Positions 1 to 11,000 of a stretch of DNA of 64,000 nt are shown piece after piece (position 1 is the first letter of the stretch; the number at the start of each line of letters is the position of its first letter). The stretch covers positions 2,788,756 to 2,852,755 of the forward strand of contig NC_051438.1 in assembly GCF_001649575.2 (NCBI RefSeq). The letters run 5' to 3'. The stretch comes from Kryptolebias marmoratus (taxonomy: Eukaryota > Chordata > Actinopteri > Cyprinodontiformes > Rivulidae). Both the position numbers and the translations under genes were made by a program. The notes below the pieces were generated by a model. That model made no database searches. It had not been told where the DNA came from and worked only from the letters and a program-made list of their open reading frames with translations.

Positions 1-405
1 GGGTTGCTACTCTAATACATAAATCAATTCCATTTTGCACCTCAAAATTAATCAAAGACCTGCATGGTGGGTATCTGTTCAATGTAAAATTCTGACACAA
101 TTTTTTTTTTTAAATATCTATGGCCCAAATGATAGTAGCCTATCCTCTTTTGAAAAACTATTATTGACTCTGTCAGACATGGAGGGCCAATATATTCTAG
201 GAGGTGACTTTAACTGTACTCTGGACCCAGTCCTAGATTGATCTACTCAAACTGACAACACCCATATAAAAATGAGAAAAATGCTACACATATGTATATG
301 CAAGACTTTAACATGAAAGATATATGGAGAATAAAAAATCCCAACACCAGGGAATACTCATGTTATTAAAGCGCACACAAAAGCCACTCTTGCGTTGACT
401 ACCAT
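1..405 (+). mobile_element. L1-type LINE endonuclease fragment
   Basis: Broken coding sequence of the apurinic-endonuclease domain of an L1-like retrotransposon. Reading needs a frame change near position 110. The first frame resembles the stretch before the catalytic core, and the second holds NIYGPN followed by GGDFNCTLDP, the usual asparagine- and aspartate-bearing motifs of this nuclease. Similarity continues in pieces to REYS and SHSCVDY near 345-400. The 5' end lies outside the window and the 3' side is cut by another repeat. It is a dead fragment. Confidence 0.8.
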
Positions 406-1005
406 ATTTTCCTTCAATTTTCTTAAAAATCGGCGGTGCGCCTTATAATTCAGTGCGCCTTATGTGTGAACTGAATTCCAAAATATGTCCCTGACAAAGG
501 GACGTACACTGGCAGCAATAAACCAATCAGAGAACATTATGCAATATAATACTAATTCGGAGTTTGCCATCATTAAAAGGATTTAAAAAAAAACTCCAAC
601 CGTTGAACATTGGTGTAAACAAGGCGTTCAAAGTGAAGTTGCGAGTGGCATGAGAGGGATGGATGACTGACGGCGAACATGTTTACTAAGACAGGGGGGC
701 AGCGCCAGGTAAGTTACTCCATCATATGCGCTACCAAAACTTGGCACAAGTTGTGTAAACAACGGAAGCGCTATGGACAACTTGGCCCTGTCTTGTTGCT
801 GTTTTTTAAACTTATGGGGATTCTCCTGAGACTTCAGGAAGAGAGGCGCAGTGGAAGAAATGCTCTGGATGCCGTGCTTGTTGAACTCTGGACTGTTCTG
901 CTTAGGCTGCTCCCCTCACAATCCGACCCCAGAGAAGTTGAAGAGAATGGATGGATGAATGGATCCAAAAATCTAACATCAAATACAAAAAATGTCACCC
1001 AATAA
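404..1005. repeat. Unclassified dispersed repeat, shared with 33 kb
   Basis: Bases 728-868 closely match 33284-33424 in the same orientation, including the shared GTGTAAACAACGGAAG and CTCCTGAGACTTCAGG. A short reading frame here is a by-product of the repeat, because the two copies do not keep a common protein. The first part has two direct copies of GTGCGCCTTAT near 433-463. I cannot name the family. Confidence 0.55.
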
Positions 1006-1743
1006 ATATTTACAAAAATACCAACAACAAAAATCTATGGCTGATCAAAAGAATAAGTAAAATTAAACACAATTCTTCCAAACTCTACACTCTAATCTTA
1101 TTGATTTGCTAAAAGAGCTTTACAGCAGCACCTGGAGAATGCCCTTTGCTGTTTCACCCTGCAAAGTGGTAGGTTAAACTTATAGAAATTCAAGAAAACC
1201 AAAATTGACATTTGTTTTGCATTGTCTTTATATAGGAAAATTGTGTGGTCCCTCTGCTTCACAAGAATGTGTCCAAAATTATCAGAAGACTACTACAATA
1301 AATAACTCAACTAACAAACTATTTTGCCTGTAACCTTATCACACATTTGGCATTTTCAAAAAGAACTTTTAAAGATGTAATGGAACCTCTGCTCTCCATT
1401 ACATCTATTACATCTTTGTGTCTGACAGGACAACAAAATTTCAACATGGATGTACAACTTGACACGATATGCATAATTTGTCTATTTTAATACTGATGTA
1501 TATGCTGGCAATTTTCATGCTTGCAGGTTGGCTGCCATACGTAATAGACATAAGCCCACATAAAACTGACTATATTTCAAACATTGAGTCTAATGTTGTT
1601 TTTTTAGTCAAGAGTCATCCTTAACACAAAGTCTGAGAACTAATATATCTTTCAAGATCTAACAGTTATGCATGACATTTTATATAAAGCCATTTATAAT
1701 GTTGGAACAAACTACTCATATTTACATCCCCTTTCTTAAGTAG
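1006..1743. other. A/T-rich stretch, no gene recognised
   Basis: No reading frame, RNA gene or repeat boundary could be supported on either strand. Confidence 0.5.
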
Positions 1744-2409
1744 ATGTTCCAAGCACAAACTCGGACATGCAGAAGGTCAACGCAGCAGGAGCAGAATTGA
1801 GATCACTGTCCGAAATAAAGAAAAAATGGTCCGTCATAAAGGTGGATGTCAAGAAAAAAGTGTCGGCACATCGCCGGAGTGTTTCGGCAACAGGTGGCGG
1901 GCCAGGTTTAGCAGCACTGACTCCGCATGAAGAAAAAGTTGCTGTAGTGATCGGGAACACAGCAGTCTCCAGGATTCTGGCAGCACACAAAGGGGAATCA
2001 GACATGTTTGGTATGTATGCTAATGTAGTTTAAAGAACTAATTGTGCAATACCGAAAATGTAATATGTGTTAACAATAGGCAGAGTGGACACATACTTTT
2101 TCATGTTTATATTTATTCGCAGATAAAGTGGAAACTGAGGAATGCAGCACCAGAGAGCCCAAAGACGTCGGTTCTGCAGCCAGTTTATCCACAGCATCTG
2201 CCTCTGGTCAACAGGTTGAGCGTAGAGCAGAGGAACTGCAGGCTTCGGATGGAAGTGGACATCAGTCCAGCCGGGTTCTCACCAATGCTGTGCTGCAGTC
2301 ACAAAAAGATATTATCCAAACTATGAGGGACATTTGCGCCGAACTGCAGCATACAAACAGGTTCCTGGGTGATATTAGTGAGTCACTCAAGAAAATGGCT
2401 GAAAAATAA
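1744..2409 (+). pseudogene. Harbinger Myb/SANT-like accessory gene, 5' truncated
   Basis: Two exons, about 1744-2010 and 2123-2409, join in phase: a G before GTATGT pairs with AT after TTTATTCGCAG to give DMF-DKVETEE. The first exon holds EIKKKWSVIKVDVKKK, the last part of a Myb/SANT-like DNA-binding domain of the NAIF1/MSANTD type. The second exon ends in a helical segment, RDICAELQHTNRFLGDISES. PIF-Harbinger transposons carry such a protein next to their nuclease and need it for DNA binding and nuclear import (family knowledge). The convergent nuclease gene lies immediately downstream. The start of the Myb domain is not present in the upstream sequence, so the gene looks truncated at its 5' end. 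Confidence 0.7.
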
Positions 2410-2437
2410 ATTGTTTGAGTGATCATACCCGTGTGTT

Positions 2438-3395
2438 CTACAATGTCTGTATAAAATCTAATCGATGTTGTTGCGCAGCTGCATCCAGCTCAATAACAGG
2501 TGCTGGCTCATGGTCTGTTTCATCATTGTGGGCAACCACATCAAGCACAGGCAAACCACAACAGTTAGCAACATTATGCAGCATGCCACATGCAAGCACA
2601 ATGCGACATGCCTTCTGTGGGGTGTAAAGCAGAACGCCTCCACTCCTGTCCTCTTTGAGCTGCCCTATGGTGCGTTCAACAACGGACCGTGCACAACCAT
2701 GAAGCTCGTTGTATCGCAACTCTTGTTCTGTCTGGGGGTTGAAGAGTGGTGTGAGAAGCCAGGTAGCAAGGGGGTAGCCTTGGTCACCTAAGAATAAGCA
2801 GAATGGATTATAATAAAGAAACGGAAACGCCCTGAATATGCCTCATAATTCAGGACGACCACACGAATGTTGAATTTAAATTGTTACCTAGAAGCCAGCC
2901 ATTGCATCCGGCCCCTGCTTGAAGTTTGTTCCCAACACTACTATTCTGCAGTATGAATGAGTCATGAGTTGAACCAGGCCAGCGTGCCACTATATTTGTT
3001 AGACACATTTGCGCATCACAAATTAGTTGCACATTTATTGAATGAAAATGCTTTCGATTCAGAAAAGCAAATTTATGTTCCAAAGGTGCCCTTATAGCAA
3101 CATGTGTACAGTCAATAGCTCCGATTACATTAGGAAATCAGCTCATTGCTGCAAATTGCAGTTTGATGTTTGCCTGTTCAGCCACTGTATAAGGGAATTT
3201 CACATAACAGGGCAACATACGAATAAGACCGTCCCATACAGCTGGCATGGGTCGACTCAGGAATGATTGTGAAATACCCGACCTGTCAGCCAACTATCGC
3301 TGAAATGTTCCGGTTGCAAGAAACCCTAGGGTAGAGAGAACTTGAACCGGAACCGGTAAAGCACAGTTCCTTCTAGTTTCCCTCTGTAACACGGG
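2438..3395 (-). pseudogene. PIF-Harbinger (HARBI1-like) transposase remnant
   Basis: Coding on the minus strand in two exons, about 3395-2888 and 2787-2438, with a GT-AG intron splitting the GD-QGYP motif. Recognisable in order are LGFLATGTFQR, IGAIDCTHVAI (first catalytic Asp), NRKHFHSINVQLICDA, RWPGSTHDSFI, GDQGYPLATW (second Asp region) and ARSVVERTIGQLK (Glu region), as in HARBI1-family DDE nucleases. There are in-frame stops, for example TGA at 3140-3138 and one just after TGTFQR, so it is inactive. The N-terminal part is missing: similarity stops at about 3395, where a THAP-type element begins. The neighbouring Myb-like gene belongs to the same element. Confidence 0.85.
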
Positions 3396-3495
3396 GGACA
3401 TGCATAGACATGAATACATAGACGCCCCATAGAACGCTGAACGGTGTTCCTACGTCTGCACCATCTTTGTGGAGGCAGTAGTTGGAGATAGTAAA

Positions 3496-3575
3496 ATGCC
3501 TCGTAGGTGTGCTGCTTGGAATTGTTCTAACCGTTTAGGTATCTAAACCAAATCACTTGGAATTACCTTTCACAG
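3496..3575 (+). pseudogene. THAP-domain first exon with stop codon
   Basis: ATG at 3496 opens MPRRCAAWNCSNR, then TKSLGITFHR, the beginning of a C2CH THAP zinc finger (Cys at residues 5 and 10). It ends at a good splice donor, ACAG-GTAAGT. An in-frame TAA sits between the two parts, so the exon is broken. THAP domains bind DNA in P-type transposases and their domesticated relatives. Confidence 0.55.
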
Positions 3576-4462
3576 GTAAGTCTTAACAAGTCTCTTGATT
3601 GTATTTCAGCCATACTCTGCATAATTTTTACCATTATAACAGTGTTTTTGAAGCGTAACTTGTCAACATTATGGAAAATATCACAGATTCCTGCGCAGAA
3701 TTCATTAATTCGTTCAATGGTATTTACTTTAGTCTGCTCACGGTATTCTATATAATAATCAAAATATATACAGTTAATTATATAACAACTCAGTTCACAT
3801 ATACATAGTTGGAAACTGTTAAAAGTCTGCAACGATATTGCTATCAACTTATCCCGTTTTCAGAATATAAAATCAATGAATTATCTTAGTCAAAGTCGCT
3901 CTTAAACATCATTTTTATTTTATGAAATTACTATAAACATTTCTTATAATAATTTTTGCTTAGTGTTTGATGATGTCCTCTTTTAAGCTGGGTGATTGAA
4001 ATGAAATTAGTTACACACCTACAATTTCAAATTAAAATTTTGACCATATACTTGTAAAGATATTGAGAGAATATTTTAAAGATGACAACTGGTGCTTTCA
4101 CACAATACTGCTCTTTGCTGGAGGGCAGAGAGCAACAGAATATATTTTACCCACAGCTAACAGACTTGTCTTATTTTAATTGTCCAGACCTAATCTGTTC
4201 TATTTTTCTGCATCATACGTTCATATGATGCTCGGTTCTCTGGTTCTGATGTTTTTTTCAGTTATCTGTTTTGTTTTTGTTGGACTTCAGTGCTTTCAGT
4301 TTTTCAGGCATCACTACAGTATGTATAAGAACTTTGTTTTCTGTTTTCTTTTGTTACATTATTGACCCTTGTTCCTTTCACACTTATAAATGTCAGTCAT
4401 TCATTGTTGTCTTAAAGTAAATTTTCTCTGTGACGGCAACATTGACAGAACAATTTCTTGTG

Positions 4463-4493
4463 AAGGTACCTATCTGTGTGGGATAGGTACCTT
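4463..4493. repeat. Perfect 12-bp inverted repeat (hairpin)
   Basis: AAGGTACCTATC at 4463-4474 and its exact reverse complement at 4482-4493, with a 7-base loop. It lies inside the THAP-type element. A second, weaker inverted pair around CATCAACAT / ATGTTGATG follows at about 4503-4533. No function is known. Confidence 0.6.
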
Positions 4494-5335
4494 GGGATTT
4501 ATCATCAACATTGACACCCTGATGTTGATGATTCCTGAACAGCTTCAGCGGTAGCGATACATCTGCACCTATCGCTTTAGCCAAGATCACTTGGAGCTGC
4601 TCTTCAATTCAATCAGGGCATCAGGTTGGAATTTCATTTTTTGTTTTTCACTTTTGGTTTGTTTGTATGCATGCATGCCCCTCTGTTAACAGTGTCGTCA
4701 TTACATCCTCAGATAGACAATTATGTATAGCTTTTTTTAATTATTTTAGTTTTTTTCAGATAAAGTTAAGTCCAACTAGGTAATATGTGAAAGTGTTGAG
4801 TCTGTGCTTTTATGTTTTCTCAGGAGGTTGGAGCAATAACCCTTCAGCAGGCCAGTTCCAAGCCATTTTCTGCCAAAAAAATGTATATAGTGTACATAAC
4901 CTGTGTTTATGTGTGGTGTTTAAAATGTTTTTTGTTGCCTCCAAATGGCCAAAGAAATAAATGATAATAAGATATGTTTATTTAGTTTGTGTGGAGGGGG
5001 GTTAATCCAGATTTATTGTTATTCATCAATTATTAAGGTGTCACATACAGTTTTTTGCCCTACTTTACTCTACTGTGTGGGATCAATAAAGTTATTGTAC
5101 TAAACTAAAAAGCTTTAATACATTGTTTTTGGTTCCTGTTTCTCATTAATTTTAGTGTGTGTGAATTTTAAAAAACTGGGACATTAATGTAAAATTCACA
5201 GTTAAAATCCTATTTGTATTAGTTCACAGCGCAGCTGTGCCTCTGCCAATATGGCGGACACTCAGCTACGTCACATCAGCGGGCCAGCCCAGTCAACGGG
5301 GCGTCTACGTATTCATGTCTATGGGGACGTGTGCC

Positions 5336-6701
5336 AGAAGCATTCTAAGGTTAGAGCAAAGTAATCCCAAACCAGCCAATCAGTGCGCGACTAGTCCTCC
5401 CGCTGGGCCAATCACGTCACAAATAGCTGGGCTTACTTTCGACCAGAGCCAATCACGTCCTGAGCCGGTGAGCTTACTTTTGGCCAGTCACGTTCCACCT
5501 CCTGGATACTTTATAAACTTGTCATTTCATCCGCATCTCTCCGGAATACTTTAGCGAGTGGTAAGTTTACACAAATTTTCTTTTTTAAAAGGTAAATGGA
5601 TCAGGAAGAGTCTGTTCTGCGCAAACACAAGAACAGGGAAGCCAGAGCTGATGCCACAACCCAGCTTCTGGTGGTACCCTCCCCAGCCCCCAACCATCTT
5701 TACCCAGCCTCCTGCCTCTCCTGATGTCTTCTTCTGCCACCCTTTTTCCCTCTGGATGCCGCTGAAGCTGTGGTCCATTCCACTGGTCTGTGTCCAGCCA
5801 GCCTGCAATAGCCACAGGCTGACAGCTGCTGGCCAAAACACATGAATGATAACAGCAATGTATTATAATGCACAAATTGGCACAAAATGACAACCATTAC
5901 TTTCATTTCAATAATGCTTTCCTGGCATTAACACTAAAATAATAAAATGTGACACTGACCAAACTTGTTTTACTGTCCGTAGGTACCCATGTGACTACCA
6001 TGTGGTCATATGGATGCGGGAACTCTAGCAAAAGAAAAACAATTATACAGGAGTATCTTGAAATGCATCAATATTTTTTGTTAATGGCGATGTGTTTCAA
6101 CAAACCATCAACACTGATATGCAGTGCTAAAAGGACTACTCTATTTTCTTAAGTTAAAGTACAGATACAGAAGCAACACATTTGGTAGTAAAATTATCAG
6201 ATTAAAATTCAACTTGAAGTATCACTTTTAAATGTACTTTATAAGTAAATACTAAACTTATTTCTGCTGCATTTTTATGAAAAAATCTTTTCTTATTCAT
6301 AATAAATACTTGTCTTCATCTAACAAGGTCTAAAGCAGGTTAAACAGACTGAATGAGCCAGTGGCGTTTTCTTAACTAATTATTGTGATATTTCTAATTA
6401 GGAATACTGTACTGCAACCTTAGATTCTTTGTCTGTCAGAAACAGGTCACTATGAAAAATAAATGTTTACATTACACCACTATTTAAAACTGTTTTATTA
6501 AAATTTAGTCATGTAGTATCATAAATTTCTCTTAAGTACAGTAAATTGCCTTCTTTTTCTTAACTTTTTACTTCTAATTTTTACTTTGTTACTTTCCACC
6601 ACTGCTCATGTGGAGTGATGATGTGCATGTTGGAATTCTTACTTTGTTCAACTTCTTGACTAATAATATGTATTGTGCTTTGTATGCATGTTCTTTTACA
6701 G
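5336..6701. other. No supported gene; unresolved repeat-like DNA
   Basis: Several overlapping open frames exist on both strands at 5550-5890, but none matches a family I recognise, and they are mutually exclusive. The rest is A/T-rich. Confidence 0.4.
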
Positions 6702-6904
6702 GGGAGCTTCTTGGTCTGGAGTACCTGTACAGTCAGTCAGGTCAATCCCTGACTGTCAAAGATGACCCAGAGGAAGAGGATCGACTGGTGGAGCAGATGG
6801 ACGATGAGGAGGTGCTTGATGAAGGCTTCGTGGAGGAAGAACCTAAGGACCTGACCGTGCCCGTCCTCTATGAACCATTTGAAACCGTACATCCTTCTTC
6901 CTCA

Positions 6905-6906
<2 letters not shown>
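6702..6906 (+). pseudogene. Acidic exon-like ORF, probably transposon-derived
   Basis: After a good acceptor (TTCTTTTACAG) the frame reads GELLGLEYLYSQSGQSL and then a strongly acidic stretch rich in Glu and Asp, before running into a TA microsatellite. The LGLEYLYSQ-type opening followed by acidic residues is familiar to me from multi-copy fish transposon-like proteins, but I cannot name the family. No further exon was found. A polyadenylation-type AATAAA lies near 7064. Confidence 0.35.

Positions 6907-6907
<1 letters not shown>

Positions 6908-6952
<45 letters not shown>
6908..6952. repeat. (TA)n microsatellite
   Basis: About 22 uninterrupted TA units. Confidence 0.95.
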
Positions 6953-6954
<2 letters not shown>

Positions 6955-7344
6955 CTATTCTATTACATATTTCTATTATTCTTTTGTAATATAACATACT
7001 ATTTTTATTATATCATTAGTTGTTTATAAATGGAAGTGTGCTGTTTCTTGTACTTTGTTTTTGTAAATAAATGCTGTTCACAGAATCTGATTCATTGGGC
7101 TGGTGTTTGCAATGTTTACTGAACTGAGGCAAGGGTCAGAGGGAGGTCAGGGTAGGTGCTGCTCATCGCATGAACTTTGATGACTCCTGTGGGGTTTTAT
7201 GACTCTCTATCAACCTCAAAGGCTGATACAAGTGCAGTTACACTATTGGTATGTTAATGACCTCTACTAGTCTAAACAATAAAATTAGATCTCATGTAAA
7301 AGGGGCAGACTTCAATGAAGTCCTTGAAATTCGTTTTCTCTGGT

Positions 7345-7425
7345 GAGGGACTGGACTAAGTGGTGGGAAAAAAAAACAAAATCGCACAGGTTCGTGGGTT
7401 CGCGACCCACCTCGGACAACTTCTG
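7345..7425 (+). repeat. Possible tRNA-derived SINE fragment
   Basis: GGTTCGCGACCCACC resembles a polymerase III B box and T-arm closure, and GGACTAAGTGGTGG upstream is a weak A-box candidate, but an A-run separates them and no tRNA fold is intact. Confidence 0.25.
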
Positions 7426-7444
7426 ATAAATATATTTAGACCTA

Positions 7445-8350
7445 TTAACTACAATAATATGCTAAAATACTAACCAAGCATCCTCCATTCACTACTTTGT
7501 GAAAAATCACCACCTTTAGCGTCACTTTTCCTTGTGCGGAGGGGCGAAAAGATTGGGCCCCTGCCTGTGCGCAAGCACAGCTCCAATAAAATAGCCCTGG
7601 GTAATCTAAACCGACTGATAAGCCACTTGTCATCATGTGCCAACAGATCCGTGCGATCTTTGAACACACGCTCCCTCCAAATCCTTCTATTGGTGATGTC
7701 CTCCAGAAGTCCCAAAGCTGCCATCTTCCACAATTACGCACACCATTGCGCAGCTATTTATGTACATGTGTGATTGCCAACACCTTGTCCATTTCAGGAA
7801 TAATGAAGCCTGACCTGTCTGGAGTAAAAGACGGCTGATCCCACCTTATTTCCTTCATCTGTGCGAACGAAAGGACACAATATGCATTTTCTGTGCTTCG
7901 GCGCACAGACCGATGCACAGTGAAATCTTTATATGACAAACACTGAGGATATTTACTATTTACATTCGAGTGAGGTTTCCCCGATCCTCTCATATTCATG
8001 TGGTTTGTTTTTTGTGTGTGGTCCACTATTTTCTGAGGAGAAGTTTGGTTTGGTTTTATAGTTTGCGTTTCAATCTATCAAACAATACAACCATGACAAA
8101 ACACTAGATTCTATGCTCCTTTAGTTCAATACCACTGTATGGAGTCAGATTTGAGTGTATTTAGGTGAGTTTTGACGCTTTGTAGTTTGATATTGTCCAC
8201 AGAAAAAGTTTGCGTAGCTGCCGCACATTTTGTGTGCGTATATTTACGCTAACTTTGACGCAAAGTTAACTTTTATACATGCCGACTTGTGCGTAAATTA
8301 TGATGCAGCACATTTTTTGTGCGCACACACGCTTTATACATGAGGCCCCA
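7445..8350 (-). mobile_element. Second Harbinger relic: transposase N-terminus and TIR
   Basis: Minus-strand frame 7733-7470 reads NRRIWRERVFKDRTDLLAH and then DKWLISRFRLPRAILLELC, the N-terminal region of HARBI1-like transposases. The outer end, GGGGCCTCATGTATAAAGCG when read on the minus strand from 8350, is a typical Harbinger terminal sequence. The nuclease core is absent. Its last residues cover the same protein region as the start of the remnant at 3395, so the two pieces come from different copies. Confidence 0.7.
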
Positions 8351-9007
8351 GATTATACAGGCAGAGGGTAAATGAGGATGTGGACACAGGTGACTGATTT
8401 GCAGCTAGAGACAGGTGTAAATGGGCGTGGGCAGGCTGAGTGGAGAGCTACTGAACTGAGAGCTGGTGAATGGTGACAGGGAATAATACAGAAAAGTTAC
8501 TCAAATCATTACACTTTTTTACTCTCATGTCAAACAATCATGAGGTCCTTTTATTTTAGAAAAAGACTAGAAGGTTTTTAAAACAGGCAGACTTTTTAGC
8601 CCTTTCTACTAAATCGTTGAATGTTCTGTTGACCATTTTGTTGAAATTTATCAATATTCTTAAATTATTATAATCATATAAGATACATTTTGAGTGAAAC
8701 AATGTTGTTACATCATAAAAAATAATAATTTAGAAGATTCCCATTAGCTGCTCCAGTTTAGACTTCATCACCACCAGCACCTCACCTCAAACTAAACACA
8801 CGGTTTGCTTTTCACTTCCATAAAAAGCTTACCACTTGTTAATTTCTCTTGAAAAAAAACGTGGCATTCAGCATCCACTTTTGTTTTGCACACGGTCACC
8901 ATGATTGACACATGTCAGTCACTCTATCTTCTCTCACGATGAAGCCAGAGCACTCATGTTGTCTTTACTGACCCTGATCCTGGCTTGGATGTATGCATTA
9001 CTGTCAA
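8351..9007. other. No gene recognised
   Basis: A/T-rich sequence without a supported frame or repeat boundary. Confidence 0.4.
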
Positions 9008-9130
9008 ATTTCAGCTGCTCCCTTCTTCAGGGGTTGCTACAACAAGCAAACTTGCACAAACGATTTGGCAATTGTTTTACGTCGGATGCCCTTCTTGCTG
9101 CAACCTGGGCTCAAACCTGCAGCCTCAGGA
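9008..9130 (+). repeat. Dispersed repeat (copy 1; copy 2 near 55.1 kb)
   Basis: Contains CAGCTGCTCCCTTCTTCAGG, GGTTGCTACAA, TTTTACGTCGGATGCCCTTC and TTGCTGCAACCTGGGC. The inverted second copy at 55040-55135 holds the complements of the same words. It is a common fish interspersed repeat; I do not assign a class. Confidence 0.6.
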
Positions 9131-9284
9131 TTACGAGACTGTGGCACTGACCACCGAGCTTACCCCAGCTCCCTAGTTAATATTAAATTTAGGAAATATA
9201 TATATAATTATTTAGATCAATATTGTAATCATAATTATTGAAAATGATTATTCACAGAGTTTGGAAATGTTGTATTTTTTGTAC

Positions 9285-9984
9285 TTAAAAGAAAAACAAG
9301 GGGGAGTTCAGGTGAGGTGCGCCTGCTTGGAAAGCTCTGGTTTTGAATCCAGTCTTAGGAACTACTAATGTTTTCTGCTTTGAAGACCTAAGGACCTGAG
9401 AAGAAACATAGTGCTTAAACTATTCACAAATGTACTCAGGAGTTTGGCCATGCAGAACCCTGAAAGTTGACACCAATATTTTAAACAAAACCTAAAATGA
9501 ATGGATAACCAGTAAAGAGACTTTAAAGTAGAAATCCTGTAAATTCTTCTGTTTGCTTTAGTTTAAATTGTAGAAGCAGCATTTTGGACCAGCTGAAGAT
9601 GATCAAGGGATAGTTTTTGTTGTTAAAACAGGCAAAACGTTAATTGCAATAATCTAAATGAGACAAAATAAAAGCATGAATAATCATCTCCAGTTCATGT
9701 TTTGACACTAGTTTTCTCAATTTAGAAATATTTCTCAAATGATAGATGCAAATTCAAATCAGCTATTTGGAGTAACCTTTGGGTGACACTGATTGTCAAA
9801 ATCTAAACTCTTCATGTTAGCCTTTTCTGCTGAGTTTAAATGGCTAATTTATTGCTGGATTTGTGGGACCATGCTGTCATGGGCAATAATTAGACACTGT
9901 CTTATCAGAGCTTAACTGAAGGAAGCTGATTTTTAGGTAATTTTCAATTTCTGACAGACATTCAAGTAACTGACAATTTAAAAA
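9285..9984. repeat. Repeat-rich stretch next to the L2 fragment
   Basis: Contains wording typical of fish LINE non-coding flanks (GCATTTTGGACCAGCTGAAG) and a weak tRNA-like B box near 9340. No gene is supported. Confidence 0.3.
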
Positions 9985-10330
9985 AACAAGTCCTTCAAAG
10001 ATAAGTACAGCTGGAAGTCATTTGCATAAAACAGTATGAGATGATATTGAATTTATTAATAATCTGTCCAAAAGGGAGGATACATGGTATTAACAGGATT
10101 GGCCCCAGAACAGAACCCTGCGGTACCCCACATGACAGATCAGAGGTGTCTGACAGAATCTGGTTTAGACAGGCACTGAAGGTTCTGTCAGAGAGGTAGA
10201 ATAAGAGCCATTCTAGAACAGTATCTGAGATCCTCAAATCACGTAATCTGTTTCATGATGTGCTGTGGAAATGCTGGGGAAAAGTTTAATAAAATTAAAC
10301 TGTAAATCACCAGAGTCTGGAGCAACCATT
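9985..10330 (-). mobile_element. L2-type LINE reverse transcriptase fragment
   Basis: The minus-strand frame 10237-9995 holds VLEWLLFYLSDRTFSACLNQ and then LSCGVPQGSVLGPILL, the conserved GVPQGSVLGP block of the reverse transcriptase palm. The catalytic YADD is replaced by FMQM, so the fragment is inactive. Similar fragments of the same broad class lie at about 32 kb. Confidence 0.85.
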
Positions 10331-10845
10331 GTGTCACTGGATAGTCTAAACTGAGCTGTTTCAGTGTTCCTGTGTGGACGGGACCTTGGTGTATTCTTTT
10401 CGTCAACAGACTTTAGATGGTGAGGTTCTTAATGACTACTTTTGGTCACTTATTATGTCCAGGGTAATCAGAATCTGAAACATATTTATTGGTCAAGTGT
10501 GTAAAGAACACACAAGGAATTTGTCTCCAGCTGATGGGGTTTCTCATTTAGTACAGAACAATACAATACAAATGTAAAAACAGAGACTAGTTAGTTGTTT
10601 AAAAGGGTCAGGCTTGAAAGAAAGTTTTCCTATGGCAGCAAGTTCTGATCTGCAGACTTCTGTATGTTCTACCAGACTGGAGGAGAAGACAGTGTCCAGG
10701 GTGTGAGGGATTAAAGGTGATTTTTCCTGCTCATTTTCTGGTTCTGGAGGCGAAGAAGACCTGGATGGAGGGCTGGGAAGCTCCAGTGATTGTTTCTGAT
10801 GTCCTCACAGCAGGTTGCAGTTTGTGCTCTGAACCAAACTATTGC
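10331..10845. other. No gene recognised
   Basis: A LINE-flank-like sequence with the words AATCAGAATC and TTTATTGGTCAAGTGTGT (a common fish repeat tail) near 10465-10505. No coding frame. Confidence 0.35.
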
Positions 10846-11000
10846 CCCTTTCACACGGACCCTAACGGTCCCGGCTCCACTCTACTCGGCTCGCTTTGCG
10901 AGTGTTTACATCTGCATTTTTTCGCACTCAGTCCCTGCTTTTTTGGTCCCTGCTTCGGAGTAGGGCCAGCCGGGCAACCGACCAATCAGATGGCCGCACT
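10846..11000. repeat. Transposon terminal repeat, inverted copy at 33.7 kb
   Basis: Begins GCCCCTTTCACACGGACC and is closely matched, inverted, by 33640-33778 (shared GGCTGGCCCTACTCCGAAGC and CGAGCCGAGTAGAGT or AAGCCGAGTAGAGT). The outer GCCCCTTTC-type end suggests a non-autonomous DNA transposon. The other end of this copy was not found. Confidence 0.55.

Larger units (their letters stand above)
3396..5335. mobile_element. THAP-type DNA transposon remnant with inverted ends
   Basis: Bases around 3399-3436 and 5300-5330 are inverted copies of each other (ATAGACATGAATAC followed by GTAGACGCCCC or ATAGACGCCCC), so they look like the ends of one ~1.9 kb element. Just inside the left end is a THAP-like exon. 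The rest is A/T-rich with no long frame. The left end abuts the truncated Harbinger transposase, which suggests this element inserted into or replaced part of it. Assignment to P-element-like or Kolobok-like transposons is inferred from the THAP exon only. No target duplication was identified. Confidence 0.5.

Noticed and set aside
1736..2005. Minus-strand ORF
   Set aside because: A shadow of the Harbinger Myb-like exon on the opposite strand.
4463..4493. microRNA precursor
   Set aside because: The stem is only 12 bp, too short for a precursor, and it lies within a transposon remnant.
5550..5893. Overlapping ORFs on both strands
   Set aside because: Mutually exclusive frames, no recognisable domain, no splice signals in common. 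Probably repeat sequence.
7345..7425. Functional tRNA gene
   Set aside because: Only a B-box-like sequence is present. The acceptor and anticodon arms cannot be formed and an A-run interrupts the body.
2438..7733. One Harbinger transposase split by a 4 kb insertion (3395 and 7470-7733 pieces joined)
   Set aside because: The two pieces cover the same protein region around the TRR/ALPVPV segment with different sequences, so they come from different copies.
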